DNA from: Echria macrotheca
Taxonomy: Eukaryota > Ascomycota > Sordariomycetes > Sordariales > Schizotheciaceae
Assembly: GCA_030411725.1 (NCBI GenBank)
Contig: MU839842.1
Coordinates: 310,001 to 374,000, forward strand
Reading direction: 5' to 3'
DNA: 64,000 bases
The position numbers and the translations under genes are program-made. The notes beneath the pieces were generated by a model, which worked only from the letters and a program-made list of their open reading frames with translations, did no database searches and was not told the DNA's origin. Below, piece by piece: positions 23,901-34,680 of the stretch (position 1 is the stretch's first letter; each line of letters begins with the position of its first letter).

Positions 23901-26533
23901 AGTCTGGCGGCACCGTCATCCATCCCTGCCGCGCCAGAGGCTGACGCTACCCCGGCTGGGACGAGCAACGCGACCATGGAGAAGAAAGTCGGCCCCTTCA
24001 GCGTCTCGAACGTCGGGATCCGGTACGAGAACGACGAGCTCGTCATCTTCCTAGACATCCACGCCAACCTCGGCCCTATCAAGCTCGTGCTGATCGGCTT
24101 CGGCTTCGGCATGAACCTCAAGAAGGTCAACCTGCACAACCTGGCCAGCGACATCCCCAGCTTCCACCTGTCAGGCATGGGCGTAGAATTCAACCAGCCG
24201 CCGGTCGGGATTACCGGTCTGTTCGTCGAGCGCAAGACGGACGACGTCAAGATGTACGTGGGCGGCATCGCGCTGACCATCGACCCGTACAGCTTCATGG
24301 CCGTGGGCGCTTATGGCGAGGTAAAAAAGAAGGACAGCCCGTCAGGCGGGACATTCAAGACCGTCTTCTTCTTCGCCAAGCTCAACGGCCCGCTGATCGA
24401 GCTCGAGTTCGTAACCGTCGGCGGCATCTGCCTCGGCTTCGGCTACAACTCGTCGATCCGCTACCCTTCCGTGCAGGAGGTGCCCACGTTCCCGTTCATC
24501 GCCAACTCGTCGCTGCCCGGGGACGACCCCCTCGCGGTGATGGACAAGCTGTCGTCGCTCGACCCGACCGTCGGCGTCGTCGCGCCGAAGGAGTACAGCT
24601 ACTGGCTCGCGGCGGGACTCGAGGCCAAGGCGCTGCAGATGCTCGACGTCAGCGCCGTCGTCGTGCTCGAGTTCAACCCGTACGTGAGTCTCGGCATCTT
24701 CGCCAAGGCCGTGGCGCAGATGCCGCCGGCGCCGACACCGCGCGAGGGCTGCTTCCTCTTTGTCGAGCTGGGTATACTGGCCGTGGTCGACTTTGGCGCG
24801 GGGTCGCTGCGCGTCGAGGCCGAGTTGAGTCCCAACAGCTTCATCATCGCGCCGCCGTGTCGGCTTACCGGCGGGTTCGCGCTGTGTTACTGGTTCCCGC
24901 CGAGCGGGTTCGCCGGCGACTTTGTGTTCTCGGTGGGCGGATACCACGCCGCCTTCAAGCCGCCCGACCACTATCCGCGCCCGTCGCGGCTGGGCATCAG
25001 TTGGGGGATGGGCGGCGGGGTCTCGCTCCGGGGCGAGGCCTACTTTGCCATCACGCCCAAGGTGTGCATGGGCGGTGGGAAATATATGGTCAACTATGAT
25101 GCTGTGCGTAATTTTCGGTTCTACTAATGCTAGAACTAGATACTGACATTCCTAGGGTCTCCTCCACGCCTGGCTTACGGCGTGGGCCGATTTCCTGATC
25201 CAATATCACCCGTTCAAGTTCATAGCCGACATCGGTCTTGAGGTGGGCGTAAAGTTCACGCTCGAGCTGCTCTTCTGCTCCGTGGACATCTCGGCGACCA
25301 TACGCGCCGAGCTCACCCTGTGGGGTGTCCCCTTCGGCGGAGAGGTCTATGTCGACTTTTGGGTGTTTGGCTTCACCATCAGCTTCGGGGAGGACCAGAG
25401 CGACCCGCCCGTCACGCTTGCCGCGTTCAGAGACCTCCTCATCCAGGTCCCCGATACCGATTCCGCCGCGGCCGCGGGCGACCAGTCCGGCACCGTGGAT
25501 CCGATGCACATCGTCTCGGTCGAGACGGGACGATACACAGAAAAGGCCAAGGCCGGTGATTCGACTACGAAGCGGGGTGACATATGGGAAGTCAAGCGCG
25601 GCGGTTTTGTCTTTCGCGTGCAGAGCCGCGTGCCGCTGCAGTCCATCCAGCAGCCCGTATTCGTCAACGACAAACAGAAGGGGCCCGTGACGAGTGTCGC
25701 GTCCAAGACCCCCTTCTTTGCTCGTCCTATGCAACTTCAGACGCAGTTGACATCGACCATGACCGTGTCGGTCCGGAAACATGCACTGAAGAAGGTGGAT
25801 GAGAAGACGCCCACAGGCACCGTAACGACGACGGTGGTGCACGATGACGGGCCGGAGCTGGAATTCACGCCCGTCAAGCCAGTTCTGAAGCAGGTGCCGC
25901 TTGCGCTGTGGGGACCCTGTAAGTACCTACCTATCCGGCCTGGAATTTGTGTAGTAGACGCTAACTGGACTACTAGACGACCCAAACAACGTCCCATCCC
26001 GCAGCAACAATAACATCACAGACCTCCTCAACCCCAAGGGCGGCACGGTCGAGCTGATGATGGGCGCCTCGTTCCACTGTCCGCCGCCGCGCATCGCGGA
26101 GGACAAGATCGTGCCGATCGATGTGGTCGCGGCGAGCTCGGTGGACGTGTTTACCAACGCGGACGAGGAGGATGACGGGACCAAAGGGGTGCACAAGAGC
26201 GAGCATCCGAGACTTGATGGGGATGTTGTTATCCAAGGGGACACGTGGAAGTCTGTGGCGCCGGTGACGGATGCTGACGATAAGGCCAAACCGTGGGAGA
26301 CGGTTCGGGATACGTGGGAGGCACCGGGGATTTTGGTCTCAGACCCGGATTCGGGCGTGGGTGATGTGTTGGATGCTGCGGCTGTGCTGTGGAGCGATGC
26401 GTTTGGGTGGGATATGGGCGATGCGGATAATCATTTGACCAACGAACTGAAGAAGACGGCTTCGCCGATGGTGTGGGAGGATTTCTTGGGGCAGTATATG
26501 GCTGCTCCGCTGGTGGGTGTCGTGGTTTCCTAA
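17949..26533 (+). CDS. Giant fusion: ComEC-like metallo-beta-lactamase domain plus DUF6603-like region (gene D)
   Basis: Ten exons code 2678 aa: 17949-18230, 18280-18301, 18362-19417, 19502-19658, 19739-19917, 19974-22216, 22267-22458, 22518-25103, 25156-25918 and 25977-26533. Residues 1-575 form a split MBL fold. The start MKLSVDVLTINIATGDSSLFLL is followed by the metal motif HWDKDH (residues 98-103, assembled across two introns) and KLSHHGSHLST (about 530-540), the HxDxDH...HHGS pattern of ComEC/Rec2-type hydrolases. A low-complexity insert (about 258-425) separates the two halves. The centre is uncharacterised. Residues about 1870-2320 (VGIRYENDEL, GPIKLVLIGFGFG, GGYHAAF and glycine-rich beta strands) match what I recall of DUF6603. 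There is no signal peptide or obvious membrane helix. The substrate is unknown; the fusion model depends on all nine splices. Confidence 0.8.
18832..18891 (+). repeat. Tandem repeat coding KDEKGD units
   Basis: A unit of about 18 bp is repeated three to four times inside exon 3 of gene D, coding a highly charged KDEKGD repeat that ends in DKDDKDPDPP. It sits in the insert between the two halves of the MBL domain and is likely length-variable. Confidence 0.85.
19132..19335 (+). repeat. TTC microsatellite (poly-Ser) and Gly/Thr-rich repeat
   Basis: A TTC/TCN run codes about 17 serines, followed by repeats of a Thr-Thr-Gly-Gly-Gly type to about 19335. It is in the same MBL insert as the KDEKGD repeat. 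The frame stays open through it. Confidence 0.85.
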
Positions 26534-26723
26534 GATTTGGTTGTCGGTCTACTTATTAGTACATGCTTTTCATCTCGTATGAGGGCTTCGTGACGACCAT
26601 CGAGGCCAAATTACATCCATCTACGTCAGCTTTCAATATGATTTTCCGGCTTGAACGAGTTTTATCCTTCATTTTTGACTCTGCACACTTATTTGACTCT
26701 GCACACCTCCCCCACCACAATCT

Positions 26724-27875
26724 TCAATCTTCCCTCGTTCCCCCTTCTTCCTTCCCCTCCCAAGGCAACTCAACCCAAGGCCTCAACGTCGTCGTAGCAA
26801 CCAAGTCCCCCAGCGCCCGCCCAACCCACGCCGGCCACGCCCTGATCCCCATCAAGAAACTCTCATGCCCCGGAATGACCACCATCCCGCCGCCCCTCCT
26901 GCTCTCAATCGCATCCACCACTTTATCGGCGACCACGTCCGCCTCCATAAATCTAACTCCAGCCTTCTGCAGCCCCTCCACCCACGACGCCGTCATGCCC
27001 GTCCGCACAAAATTCGGATGCACCACCGTCGTGAGCACGCCCGGCGCTCTGTACGTGTGTATTAGTTCCGTCGTCAGGCCCTCGTGGAAGGCTAGCGCGC
27101 CCGCTTTCGAGGCGCAGTAGTCCGTCCCGCCTGGGAGGCCTATGAAGCCCGATACCGAGGAGATGGTGATGATGTGCCCCTTGTTGTGGCGGATCATCGG
27201 GGGGAGGAATTGTTGCGTCGTGAACCAGAGGGATATTAGGTTTACTGCGAAGAGTTTTTGGAGGGTTTCCGGGGTAACGGAGAGGATCGGTGCCGGCGTG
27301 CCGATGCCTGCGTTGTTTATTAGGATTGTTGGGGATTGGTTGAAGTCGGTTTGGATGGACCGGGCGGTGGTGGAGAGGCTGGCGGGCGAGGTGATGTCGC
27401 AGGGGTAGTATTTTGTGGTGGGGGAGAGGAGGATCGAAGGGGGTGGGGGTTGGATGTCGAGAATGGCGATTTTGACGCCCAGGCGGGTGGAGAGACGGTT
27501 GGCTATGGCGAGGCCGATGCCCGAGGAGCCGCCGGTTATGACGGCTAGTTCGGAGGGGAAGGAGGGCCAGGATTGGGAGGGGCGGAGGGACCAGGCGTTG
27601 GTGGCGGCTGCGTTGAGGGCGCGGTTGGCGAGGCGGAGGGTGCCGATGAGGAAGAAAACGCCGAGGGTCGTGCGGGTGGGTGAGGATGAGGCGAGGAGGG
27701 ACTCGGTCCAGGAGAGGAGGGTATTAGATAAAGTTTCGGGGAGATATGCCGGTGCTGAGGAGATGGCGGTCCGAAGGGCGGATGGGAAGAAGGTCGCGCT
27801 GAGGTAGAGCGGGCCGGTGAAGATCGGGGAGAGAAAAAAGCCGGTGAGCGAGGTTATGGTGGCGGTGATGGCCAT
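26724..27875 (-). CDS. Membrane-anchored short-chain dehydrogenase/reductase
   Basis: Single-exon 383-aa SDR, probably an ER or lipid-droplet NAD(P)(H)-dependent oxidoreductase of the retinol dehydrogenase 10 / DHRS type. The ATG at 27875 begins a hydrophobic N-terminal region (about residues 1-85) that should anchor it. The Rossmann motif TGGSSGIG is at 114-121, the NNAG motif near 187-190, the active-site Ser in ITISSVSG, and the catalytic YCASK at 253-257. FVRTGM follows at the usual distance. The coding sequence converges on gene D, with about 190 bp between stops. The substrate (lipid, sterol or retinoid-like alcohol) cannot be decided. Confidence 0.88.
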   Translation of the reverse strand: MAITATITSLTGFFLSPIFTGPLYLSATFFPSALRTAISSAPAYLPETLSNTLLSWTESLLASSSPTRTTLGVFFLIGTLRLANRALNAAATNAWSLRPSQSWPSFPSELAVITGGSSGIGLAIANRLSTRLGVKIAILDIQPPPPSILLSPTTKYYPCDITSPASLSTTARSIQTDFNQSPTILINNAGIGTPAPILSVTPETLQKLFAVNLISLWFTTQQFLPPMIRHNKGHIITISSVSGFIGLPGGTDYCASKAGALAFHEGLTTELIHTYRAPGVLTTVVHPNFVRTGMTASWVEGLQKAGVRFMEADVVADKVVDAIESRRGGGMVVIPGHESFLMGIRAWPAWVGRALGDLVATTTLRPWVELPWEGKEEGGTRED

Positions 27876-28138
27876 TTTTGGCCGTTGCCTTGAAAATCGG
27901 TTTGTCTTCTGTCCCTTTCTCAAATCTCTTCTTTTTTAGGGCCTACGCTTTTTCGTCGAGATTTGGTTTGAAATGTAAAAAAAAGGACGTCATGATGCGG
28001 TGAGACCCGAGGGAGGGGTTCAGATATATAACGCCGCGGTCTCGGGGAGATAAGATCTATCGCTGCATGTTCGTAAATATATGCAAGGGTCATCACGGTG
28101 CTAGTCTGCTCAAACCGGAAAGTGTAACTGCCTTTGTA

Positions 28139-28722
28139 GACTGACATTCGAGCGGTCGTGTGGATCCACCGCGCTAAAATGAGGGGAGAGCACGCATCTT
28201 AAGCTCGAGAGCAAATCCCAAAAAATCTCTTTCGCACTCTTACATCGCACTTTATATACGCGCAGCTGAAATTTGCGATTTAGACTCTCCTCAACGAGGG
28301 CTATCGATTGATTATATTTTTATCTGCGCGTACGTAAGGCGCGCGTATAAATACGTAGCGAAGAATTTGCGAAGATTTTTGACGTGGTTTGTTTTGTTTT
28401 CATTTTGTTTCTTGGCATTTTTGCTTTTTTTTTTGCTCATTTCCCTCGAGACGTAACGACGAGAACAAACGCACGAGAGCAAAAAAACGTTTTTCGTCTT
28501 CGCGCCTCGCGCTTTACTTGCGCGCAGCTAAAAATTGCAATTGAAACTCTCCTCGATAATAGCTATCGATTGATTATACTTTTATTTACGCGCACGTAGG
28601 GCGCGAGGTACGAGATTGAGAAAGATTTTTCGAGCACCTCGCCCGAAAACACAAAAAACACCTATGCGCGGGCTCCCCCATTTTAGCGCGTGTGGATCCA
28701 CACGACCGCTCGAATGTCAGTC
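28139..28722. mobile_element. 584-bp MITE with ~50-bp terminal inverted repeats and TA target duplication
   Basis: The left end (28139-28188) and right end (28672-28722) are inverted copies of one another, starting GACTGACATTCGAGCGG and running through a BamHI-like ggatcc to a gcgctaaaatg block, with a 1-2 base length difference. TA dinucleotides flank both ends (28137-28138 and 28723-28724), as for Tc1/mariner-type insertions. There is no transposase frame inside. The interior is AT-rich with two related segments. It lies in the SDR promoter side, about 260 bp from the SDR start. Confidence 0.8.
28259..28604. repeat. Pair of related ~80-bp direct segments inside the MITE
   Basis: Segments 28259-28339 and 28521-28604 share cgcgcagct..., a gaaact/gactctcctc block, then gctatcgattgattata and a cgcgNacgta tail. 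They are in the same orientation about 260 bp apart and have diverged. They could be transposase-binding subterminal repeats or an old internal duplication. Confidence 0.7.
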
Positions 28723-28724
28723 TA

Positions 28725-29438
28725 CAGCTGTTCGTTGGCGTCGCCTGCGGCCGCCTGCAGCCGCGGTCTTGGCAACGTCGGCGACTCGGCGGTGAGATGC
28801 AGCCTGACAGGCGCCCGCGGTTACCGACCTATCGGCTTTGTCGTCGATTTAGGGTGCAAGTCCGCCAATGACGATACCAAAATCGGACACTCTAAGGATT
28901 CGGAGAGTTATGGCATGCAGGAATGGAGTACGACGTTAACCTCCAGTTAGAATTGTTGCCGCCCGGCAGCTGAGGAATCCGAGTCGTAGACCGACGGTGG
29001 GAAGTCGGACACGGGTCGATATGAGCCCGAGGAGGGGTATCTTTCGTGAACATTTTCTCTGCTCAGGTCCCTGAAGGATTGAACAGTCGGTACTTCCCGT
29101 CTGGCGTCATAGGTATCAGAACGGCCGTAGTTTTTGTTTGTTTTCTTTTTCTTTTTCTTTTCTTTTTTTTTTGTTTTTTTTGCGGTACTTAGGTAGGTGG
29201 GCGCAGGAATGCAGTCAGCTGGGCCCCCTATAGCCCTGTTGCCGCCTTCGCGATAGCTTCCTCTCATGACTCAAGTCCCAACTTTTTATATGCTTTGATT
29301 ATGTTGGTTCAAGATTTTTGACGACGATGTCTGGGTACGGTTCACTCAAGTGGTAGGGAGTGCTCGAGCAAGAGATGAACGGTTGACAATGAGGTCCAAT
29401 TTCGTGCGTAAAAGAGCTACCTACTCTGGGAACAACGC
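28725..29438. other. Intergenic spacer
   Basis: About 0.7 kb between the MITE and the 3' end of the next gene. It includes a T-rich stretch (29135-29180). No gene is supported. Confidence 0.45.
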
Positions 29439-32185
29439 CTACCTCCTCTCCTTGCGGCGATGATGGCCGCTCTTCTTGTGTGGTACCTTCTTCTGCTCAT
29501 CCCGCGATGGTTTTTGGCTTCCGCCCTGCCGTCGACGCATCTCCTGTATTTGCTGACTTACAAAAGCGTTAAAATCAACCTCGCTCGGCCCGGCTTCGGT
29601 ATCGTCATCGCGCACGGGGTCTTCGCCCGCGGGAGCATCAAGGCCGAGCCCGGCCGCCCGCAGCGTAATCTCATCCTCCTCGTACCAAGTATCCTCATCA
29701 CAGTAACCGGGAGCGTGGACCGACTGCTGCGCTTCATCAAAATCGGTCGGGTCGATCGGTACCACTGCAGGAGTGTATTGATCCTGTGGCTCCTTCGAAG
29801 TGATGGAGGTCCTGGGTTCATGGTGAGACGCGGAGCCGGGCTGGGTGTACTTGCTGCCCTCATGAAGTCCTGTTTGCCATTCCGTCGACTGGTCAAATTC
29901 ATCATACACACAGCCCCTTCTTCGGGGTTGTCCAGCAACCGCCTGTACACCGTATCCATGACTGCTTGCTAGTTGTTGAAAGTGAGGGGTCGCATTAGTT
30001 TGCGGTGCTGGAGGGCCAAGAGCGCGACCCACAATACCGAAAGACGGATAATGTTCGTTCAAACGGGCGAACCGGAGTTCGAAGATGCCACCGGGGCTCC
30101 CTTCTTGGTTTATATTAGCTCGCGGAGGGGGATAATAAACTTGAGTAACGGGTTCTTCTGGGGCCAGCGCAAGTAGGATGTTCGACGGTATGTTGTTCGC
30201 ATCAGAGAAATCCATTCGAAGAGGGTTTCCCGCATTGATTGGCTGTGGGTCAAGCTGAAACTCAGCATCGGACGTCATGCTGAGCCGGATGCCGTACTTC
30301 AGGGCTTTTGCGTCCTTCAGATCCGCCACGATCTGGAGGTTTGGGTGGTCACTGCCTTTCGGCGTGGTGGCTTTGGCCCAGTCCAGCCTGCCAAGGTCAG
30401 GTTTGGTGATGGACCAGCCCGGAGCGACGGTGAGATCGATACGGATGTAAGAAAGGCTGCCGCCACGGGCCGGGGCCTTTATGGGGTCCGTCTGTACGTA
30501 AAACGGGTTGAGTGTATCTACTGGCCTGGAAATGGGTTTCCAGATTGTCTCTTGCCCTGACTTCCTCTTTCCCTTTGCGACAGAGAGCTTCGTCAGGTGT
30601 TGCGTCTGGTCCGTGTAGGCCACGACGATCCAGCTTTTGTTATCAACGACGTAGCTCAGCACCGTTCTCGGCACCGTTCCGGCTTTGGATATGAGTGGCC
30701 TCTCATCGCCGACATCACCAAGAGAATGGTTGCCTTTCGTGACCATCTCCTAGAGTGCCAGCTTGAATTTGATCTTGAAATCCAATTCAAGTGGGATGAG
30801 ATCAAGTATCTCTACGCGCCCGCCTGCGTATTCCTAGCGATTAGAAGTGGAGAGTTAGAACCGTAGCCGTACCGACAATGCGAGTCGAAGTCACTTACCC
30901 ACAGGATTGCCAGGTCCCTCTCACTCCGGTTGACGGTATTCCTGGATGCCCTTGATGTGTCTCTGAGCATGACTTCGCGGGAACAGAGAGAGAGGGGGAG
31001 TGACCAAGTCACCAAAGACTTACAGGGAGCTTCTGCTGTACCCGGCATTCCCACCACGCTCTACACGGTGGCCGTAGTTGTCCGAGTGCAATCCCTCGAC
31101 CGAGTTCTCGTCGGCGTTGGCCACGGCTGAGCTCGCACCCATGCTACCAGATGCCAGCCCCGCGCCGGAGACCATGGCTTCCCCGCCGAGTTCTGAAGAT
31201 TTGACGTTGTTCAGAAACTTCGTGTTTTCGTTGCGATGGCCGGTCGTGCTGCAGGTTATCGAGGTCCCTATGGGTAGCCTACGGTAAAATGTCTGTCCTA
31301 ATACAACTCTTAGTGTAGCACCCTAGCATCGCTCGCGTGTGACCTCATACCAAAGGATCTCTTAAACCTCTTGAGAGTATCTTCAGTCGGTTCTGGGTGT
31401 GAACGAAGCCACTTTACACATTCAGTGGACAGATCGAGATTGAAGTATTCTAATGTAAGTGTTGCGACCTCATACTGTAGATACCAGGGCAGTCAGCGCG
31501 ACGAAGGGGGAGACGGCACCTGGTCAGGTGCATGGCAGCAACTTACTCGCTCATACCCATTGCCGCCATTGGACGCATTGAAGGCATCGGTTCCTCCACT
31601 CCGTGTCTCGTGGCTCTTGTAATGGAGACCGCCGCCCCCCCAAACTGGACCAGCACCACCAGCGCTAGAAATTTGAACATGTCAGAAGAAACAGGGCCCC
31701 GACAGTTGTTTTCACCACGACGCAGTGCTTACCCGCTCACGTGCGCCTCTCTGTCGGTCGATCGAGACCGCGCGTCATGCATTCGAGACGAATCTTTGTG
31801 AGAGCTGCCGCCGCTGTCGAAGTAGCTACCCAAGTCCCAGAACCGCAAATCCGGGTTGCTGTAATCCACCTGGAAGGCTTCGAAGATGTCAGCACCAGAA
31901 CCCGGAGGCAGGGACAACTAAGGTACTGACCAGGCAGGGCTGCGGCATCAGATTGTGGTCTTGCCGGGTCCTTTTCCGCCCTGCCTTTGAGCGCCCCCGT
32001 GCGTACCCTAGAGTGTGTATTAGCTCACGCAACTCCGGCATAGAAACAGCCCGCTGCGAGCCGTACATAAAATGGTCCCATTCTTCTAAGCCGAAGGCGC
32101 CGAGATCCAGCGTCTGGGTCTGGTAACTACCGGCCGAGATTGCTTTGCCTTTCCCCTTGTTGTTTCGCGAACCCTGCGCCATCAT
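29439..32185 (-). CDS. Uncharacterised multi-exon protein with an ambiguous in-frame TAG
   Basis: Start at 32185 (MMAQGSRNNKGKGKAISAG). Exons 31931-32185, 31733-31869, 31547-31664, 31351-31474, 31024-31267 and 30899-30962 join in frame and lead into a last exon from 30833. That exon meets TAG at 30750-30752, giving 341 aa. If a weak 66-bp intron 30750-30815 (GTAGAG...CTCTAG) is removed, the frame runs on to 29439, for 756 aa. The downstream half has strand-rich sequence (WIVVAYTDQTQHLTKLSV, SLSYIRIDLTVAPGW) and an acidic then Lys/Arg-rich tail ending KKSGHHRRKERR, which could be nuclear-targeting. I recognise no domain. Confidence 0.6.
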
Positions 32186-33060
32186 ACCTAGGTAAACTAC
32201 ATGTGATAAGATTATCAGAGTGACAACTCGAAGCCGGAATGGAATGGAAAGCGGGGTAAGCGCATAATAAGTATTTGCCCTCAGCTTTTCAGATCTTCTT
32301 GGAAGGGTAGTGTCTGCCCAATTCTGCACTTTGAAGCACGAAGCAAACGCAAACGCCAATCGCCAAAGAGGGTATTCCGGGCCGCATGTCAAATCACACA
32401 CACCCGCATTCAGGGATGGAAACCATTGGCTGAGTGGTTGGGGTCGCAGGACACCGAACAGGCAGAGAGTCGAGTTCACGTAGAAGCCCTTAGCTGTATG
32501 CACTCCGACAAGACACGGTTATACAAATGCCATGATAAGAGTAATCGTAGCCATGCAGAGTAGGACTAGTATCTGCATATGCCAGCATCCCACGGAATAT
32601 TAGCGGACCTGACCTGTGGCTTTGATATTCTCCACGAGGTCAACATGGCAAACCATAGGCACGCCGGCCCGATTTACGGCGCATTGGCACCGAGGCTTGT
32701 TCTGCAGTCAACATGTCAAGCTCCCTAGCGTGATTTGATGGCGAGGTGTCATCTCGGACCCTTGCCTCCGGGCTGTCTTCGGAACGGCACCGTCCAGGTT
32801 CCCGGTTTTGCTACCACCTTGGCCCCACCAGTCCCGGAAACCGGGTTACCCTCTCCTCGCGTTTGCAGTCTCGCTCCGTTTTGTACTCTAGAGGGAGTAG
32901 ATTTGGCAGCGGCCAGGTCCATCCGATGATGTTACATCTTGGCAGGTCTCCCCGGGTGCTGATTTGCAAGCCGGACTTAAAAGAAGACATCTCCCCCGTA
33001 GACTAAGACATCCGGTTTACACTATCGATCAGGATCCATACAGCAAAACTTACAGCCGAC
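32186..33060. other. Divergent promoter spacer
   Basis: About 0.9 kb between the uncharacterised gene on the minus strand and the CBM1 gene on the plus strand; both promoters should be here. No gene is supported. Confidence 0.45.
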
Positions 33061-33945
33061 ATGCGTGCAGTCTCACTTCTTTCCCTGGCTGCTGCGGCGG
33101 CGGTAGCCCAGGACACCGTCGGGCCTTGGGGCCAATGTGGAGGTTGGCAATGGGTTGGTCCTACCAAGTGCGGTCAGGGGTATACCTGCATCTACGTCAA
33201 GTATCATCACTTCTCCCAGTCCGCTACAGAACACGACTCTAACAGTCTCAGCGACTGGTACTCCCAGTGCATCCCGGGCGTCGCGAGCACAACCACAACG
33301 TCATCCGTAACAAGCACCACCACTACGTCCATGACTACCATGAAAACGATAACCACCCCAAGCGCTCCCGTCACCAGCACCATTCCCACCACTTCAGCAG
33401 ACAGCAGCCCCACCCCGGGCACACCAACCCCAACAACCCTCGAAAACGGCTGGTTCTGGATCCGCGCCGTCGCAACCCCCTACTACCGCTCCTACCTGCA
33501 AGCCGCCCCAACCGCCACGGCGGCTCCCATCCCCGCCGTGCTAAGCAAGAACACCGGCGCCGGCCAGTTCAACGTGATCTCCGGCCAGCTGGTGTACAAC
33601 CGGTTCGGCGCGGGAAAGCAGCAGTACATGCACGTCGAGAACCCGGCCGACAAGACGCAGCGCAAGCTGCGGACGTGGTTCGATGCGACCCCGAACGACT
33701 ATGGCGCGTTTGCGTTCCAGGGGGATACCCTTATCTGGACGGTGGCCGATATTACGAGGCCGAATGCCGCGGCGTGGTTGGTCTGCGAGGGGGATATGTT
33801 GTTTGTCAATACGGGCGCGTTTTTGTATAACACGCCGGCGGGGTGTTTTGATCATACTGTAAGTTTTTTTTCTGTGAATGTGGGAGGTATGGTTGCTAAT
33901 CGGTGGCAGATTCATTCGTATGGAGGGTCCAAGGCGGATGTTTGA
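33061..33945 (+). CDS. Secreted CBM1 cellulose-binding protein with an unknown C-terminal domain
   Basis: Exons 33061-33200, 33252-33858 and 33910-33945. The start at 33061 gives a signal peptide (MRAVSLLSLAAAAAVAQ). A fungal cellulose-binding module (CBM1) follows: WGQCGGWQWVGPTKCGQGYTC, then, after intron 1 (33201-33251) splits an Asn codon, NDWYSQCIP, restoring the four cysteines and aromatic face. A Thr/Ser/Pro linker of about 60 residues comes next, then a roughly 150-residue domain (NGWFWIRAVATPYYRSYLQA to FDHTIHSYGG) with no catalytic signature I recognise. It probably acts on or near plant cell-wall cellulose outside the cell. Confidence 0.85.
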   Translation: MRAVSLLSLAAAAAVAQDTVGPWGQCGGWQWVGPTKCGQGYTCIYVKYHHFSQSATEHDSNSLSDWYSQCIPGVASTTTTSSVTSTTTTSMTTMKTITTPSAPVTSTIPTTSADSSPTPGTPTPTTLENGWFWIRAVATPYYRSYLQAAPTATAAPIPAVLSKNTGAGQFNVISGQLVYNRFGAGKQQYMHVENPADKTQRKLRTWFDATPNDYGAFAFQGDTLIWTVADITRPNAAAWLVCEGDMLFVNTGAFLYNTPAGCFDHTVSFFSVNVGGMVANRWQIHSYGGSKADV

Positions 33946-34680
33946 TGGGAGGATCTCTAAACGAGTTTCAGGCCTGCCCCGTTTTTGGTGGGGGAGTACC
34001 CGTTTTAAAACTGCATAGAAACCATAAAAAATATATACAAACAAGGTGTGTATACCCAAGCCCTTCTGCCAAGTTTGGGACTTGTTATGACTGCGAAGAA
34101 TCGAGGAGGCTTTGGGGTTATGGAAGTTATCTGGACATTGTAAGGAAAGCAATAATTTGCTGTTAGACAGGATATTTGGATATTGAGAGAGTTAGGGTCG
34201 TGTTTGGCTAAGAAGAAAAGAAGAAAAGCCATGTACGAGCTCTTACCGGCCTGGTATCTAGGCAAAGGTGGGTGTGAGGTTGCAAATCTAGGGCCTTATC
34301 CGGGATTGGCCGACGGGGTGTTCTCATACAGTACACAACACGTCACTCCCGCAAATTGCAGATACGCGACGAGATAACCGCCACGGGACGGCTATCCATC
34401 GAAGGAGCCGGTGTCTGTCCAGTCGTCTGCAGGTGGGTCACGCTGCAGTCCAACTTCCCCTCGTCCGCATCCCTCCGAGTCGGCACCGGTTCCTAAGAAT
34501 TCCGAGCGGGGAAGTCTTCTATCTTTGGATGAAGCTGTTTTTCTCCGCTTACTTCTCCGGCCAGTTTTGCTCCACCTGTTTTGTACGACTTGCCTAGTGG
34601 CGATAGTTTGGACTTTCGTGTTTCAAGTTTGACGTCACAACACTAAAGCCGTAACGACAAAAAGGCAGGACTGCAACACC
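33946..34680. other. Intergenic spacer
   Basis: About 0.7 kb between two genes on the same strand; it contains the CBM1 terminator and the promoter of the aminotransferase-like gene. No gene is supported. Confidence 0.4.
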
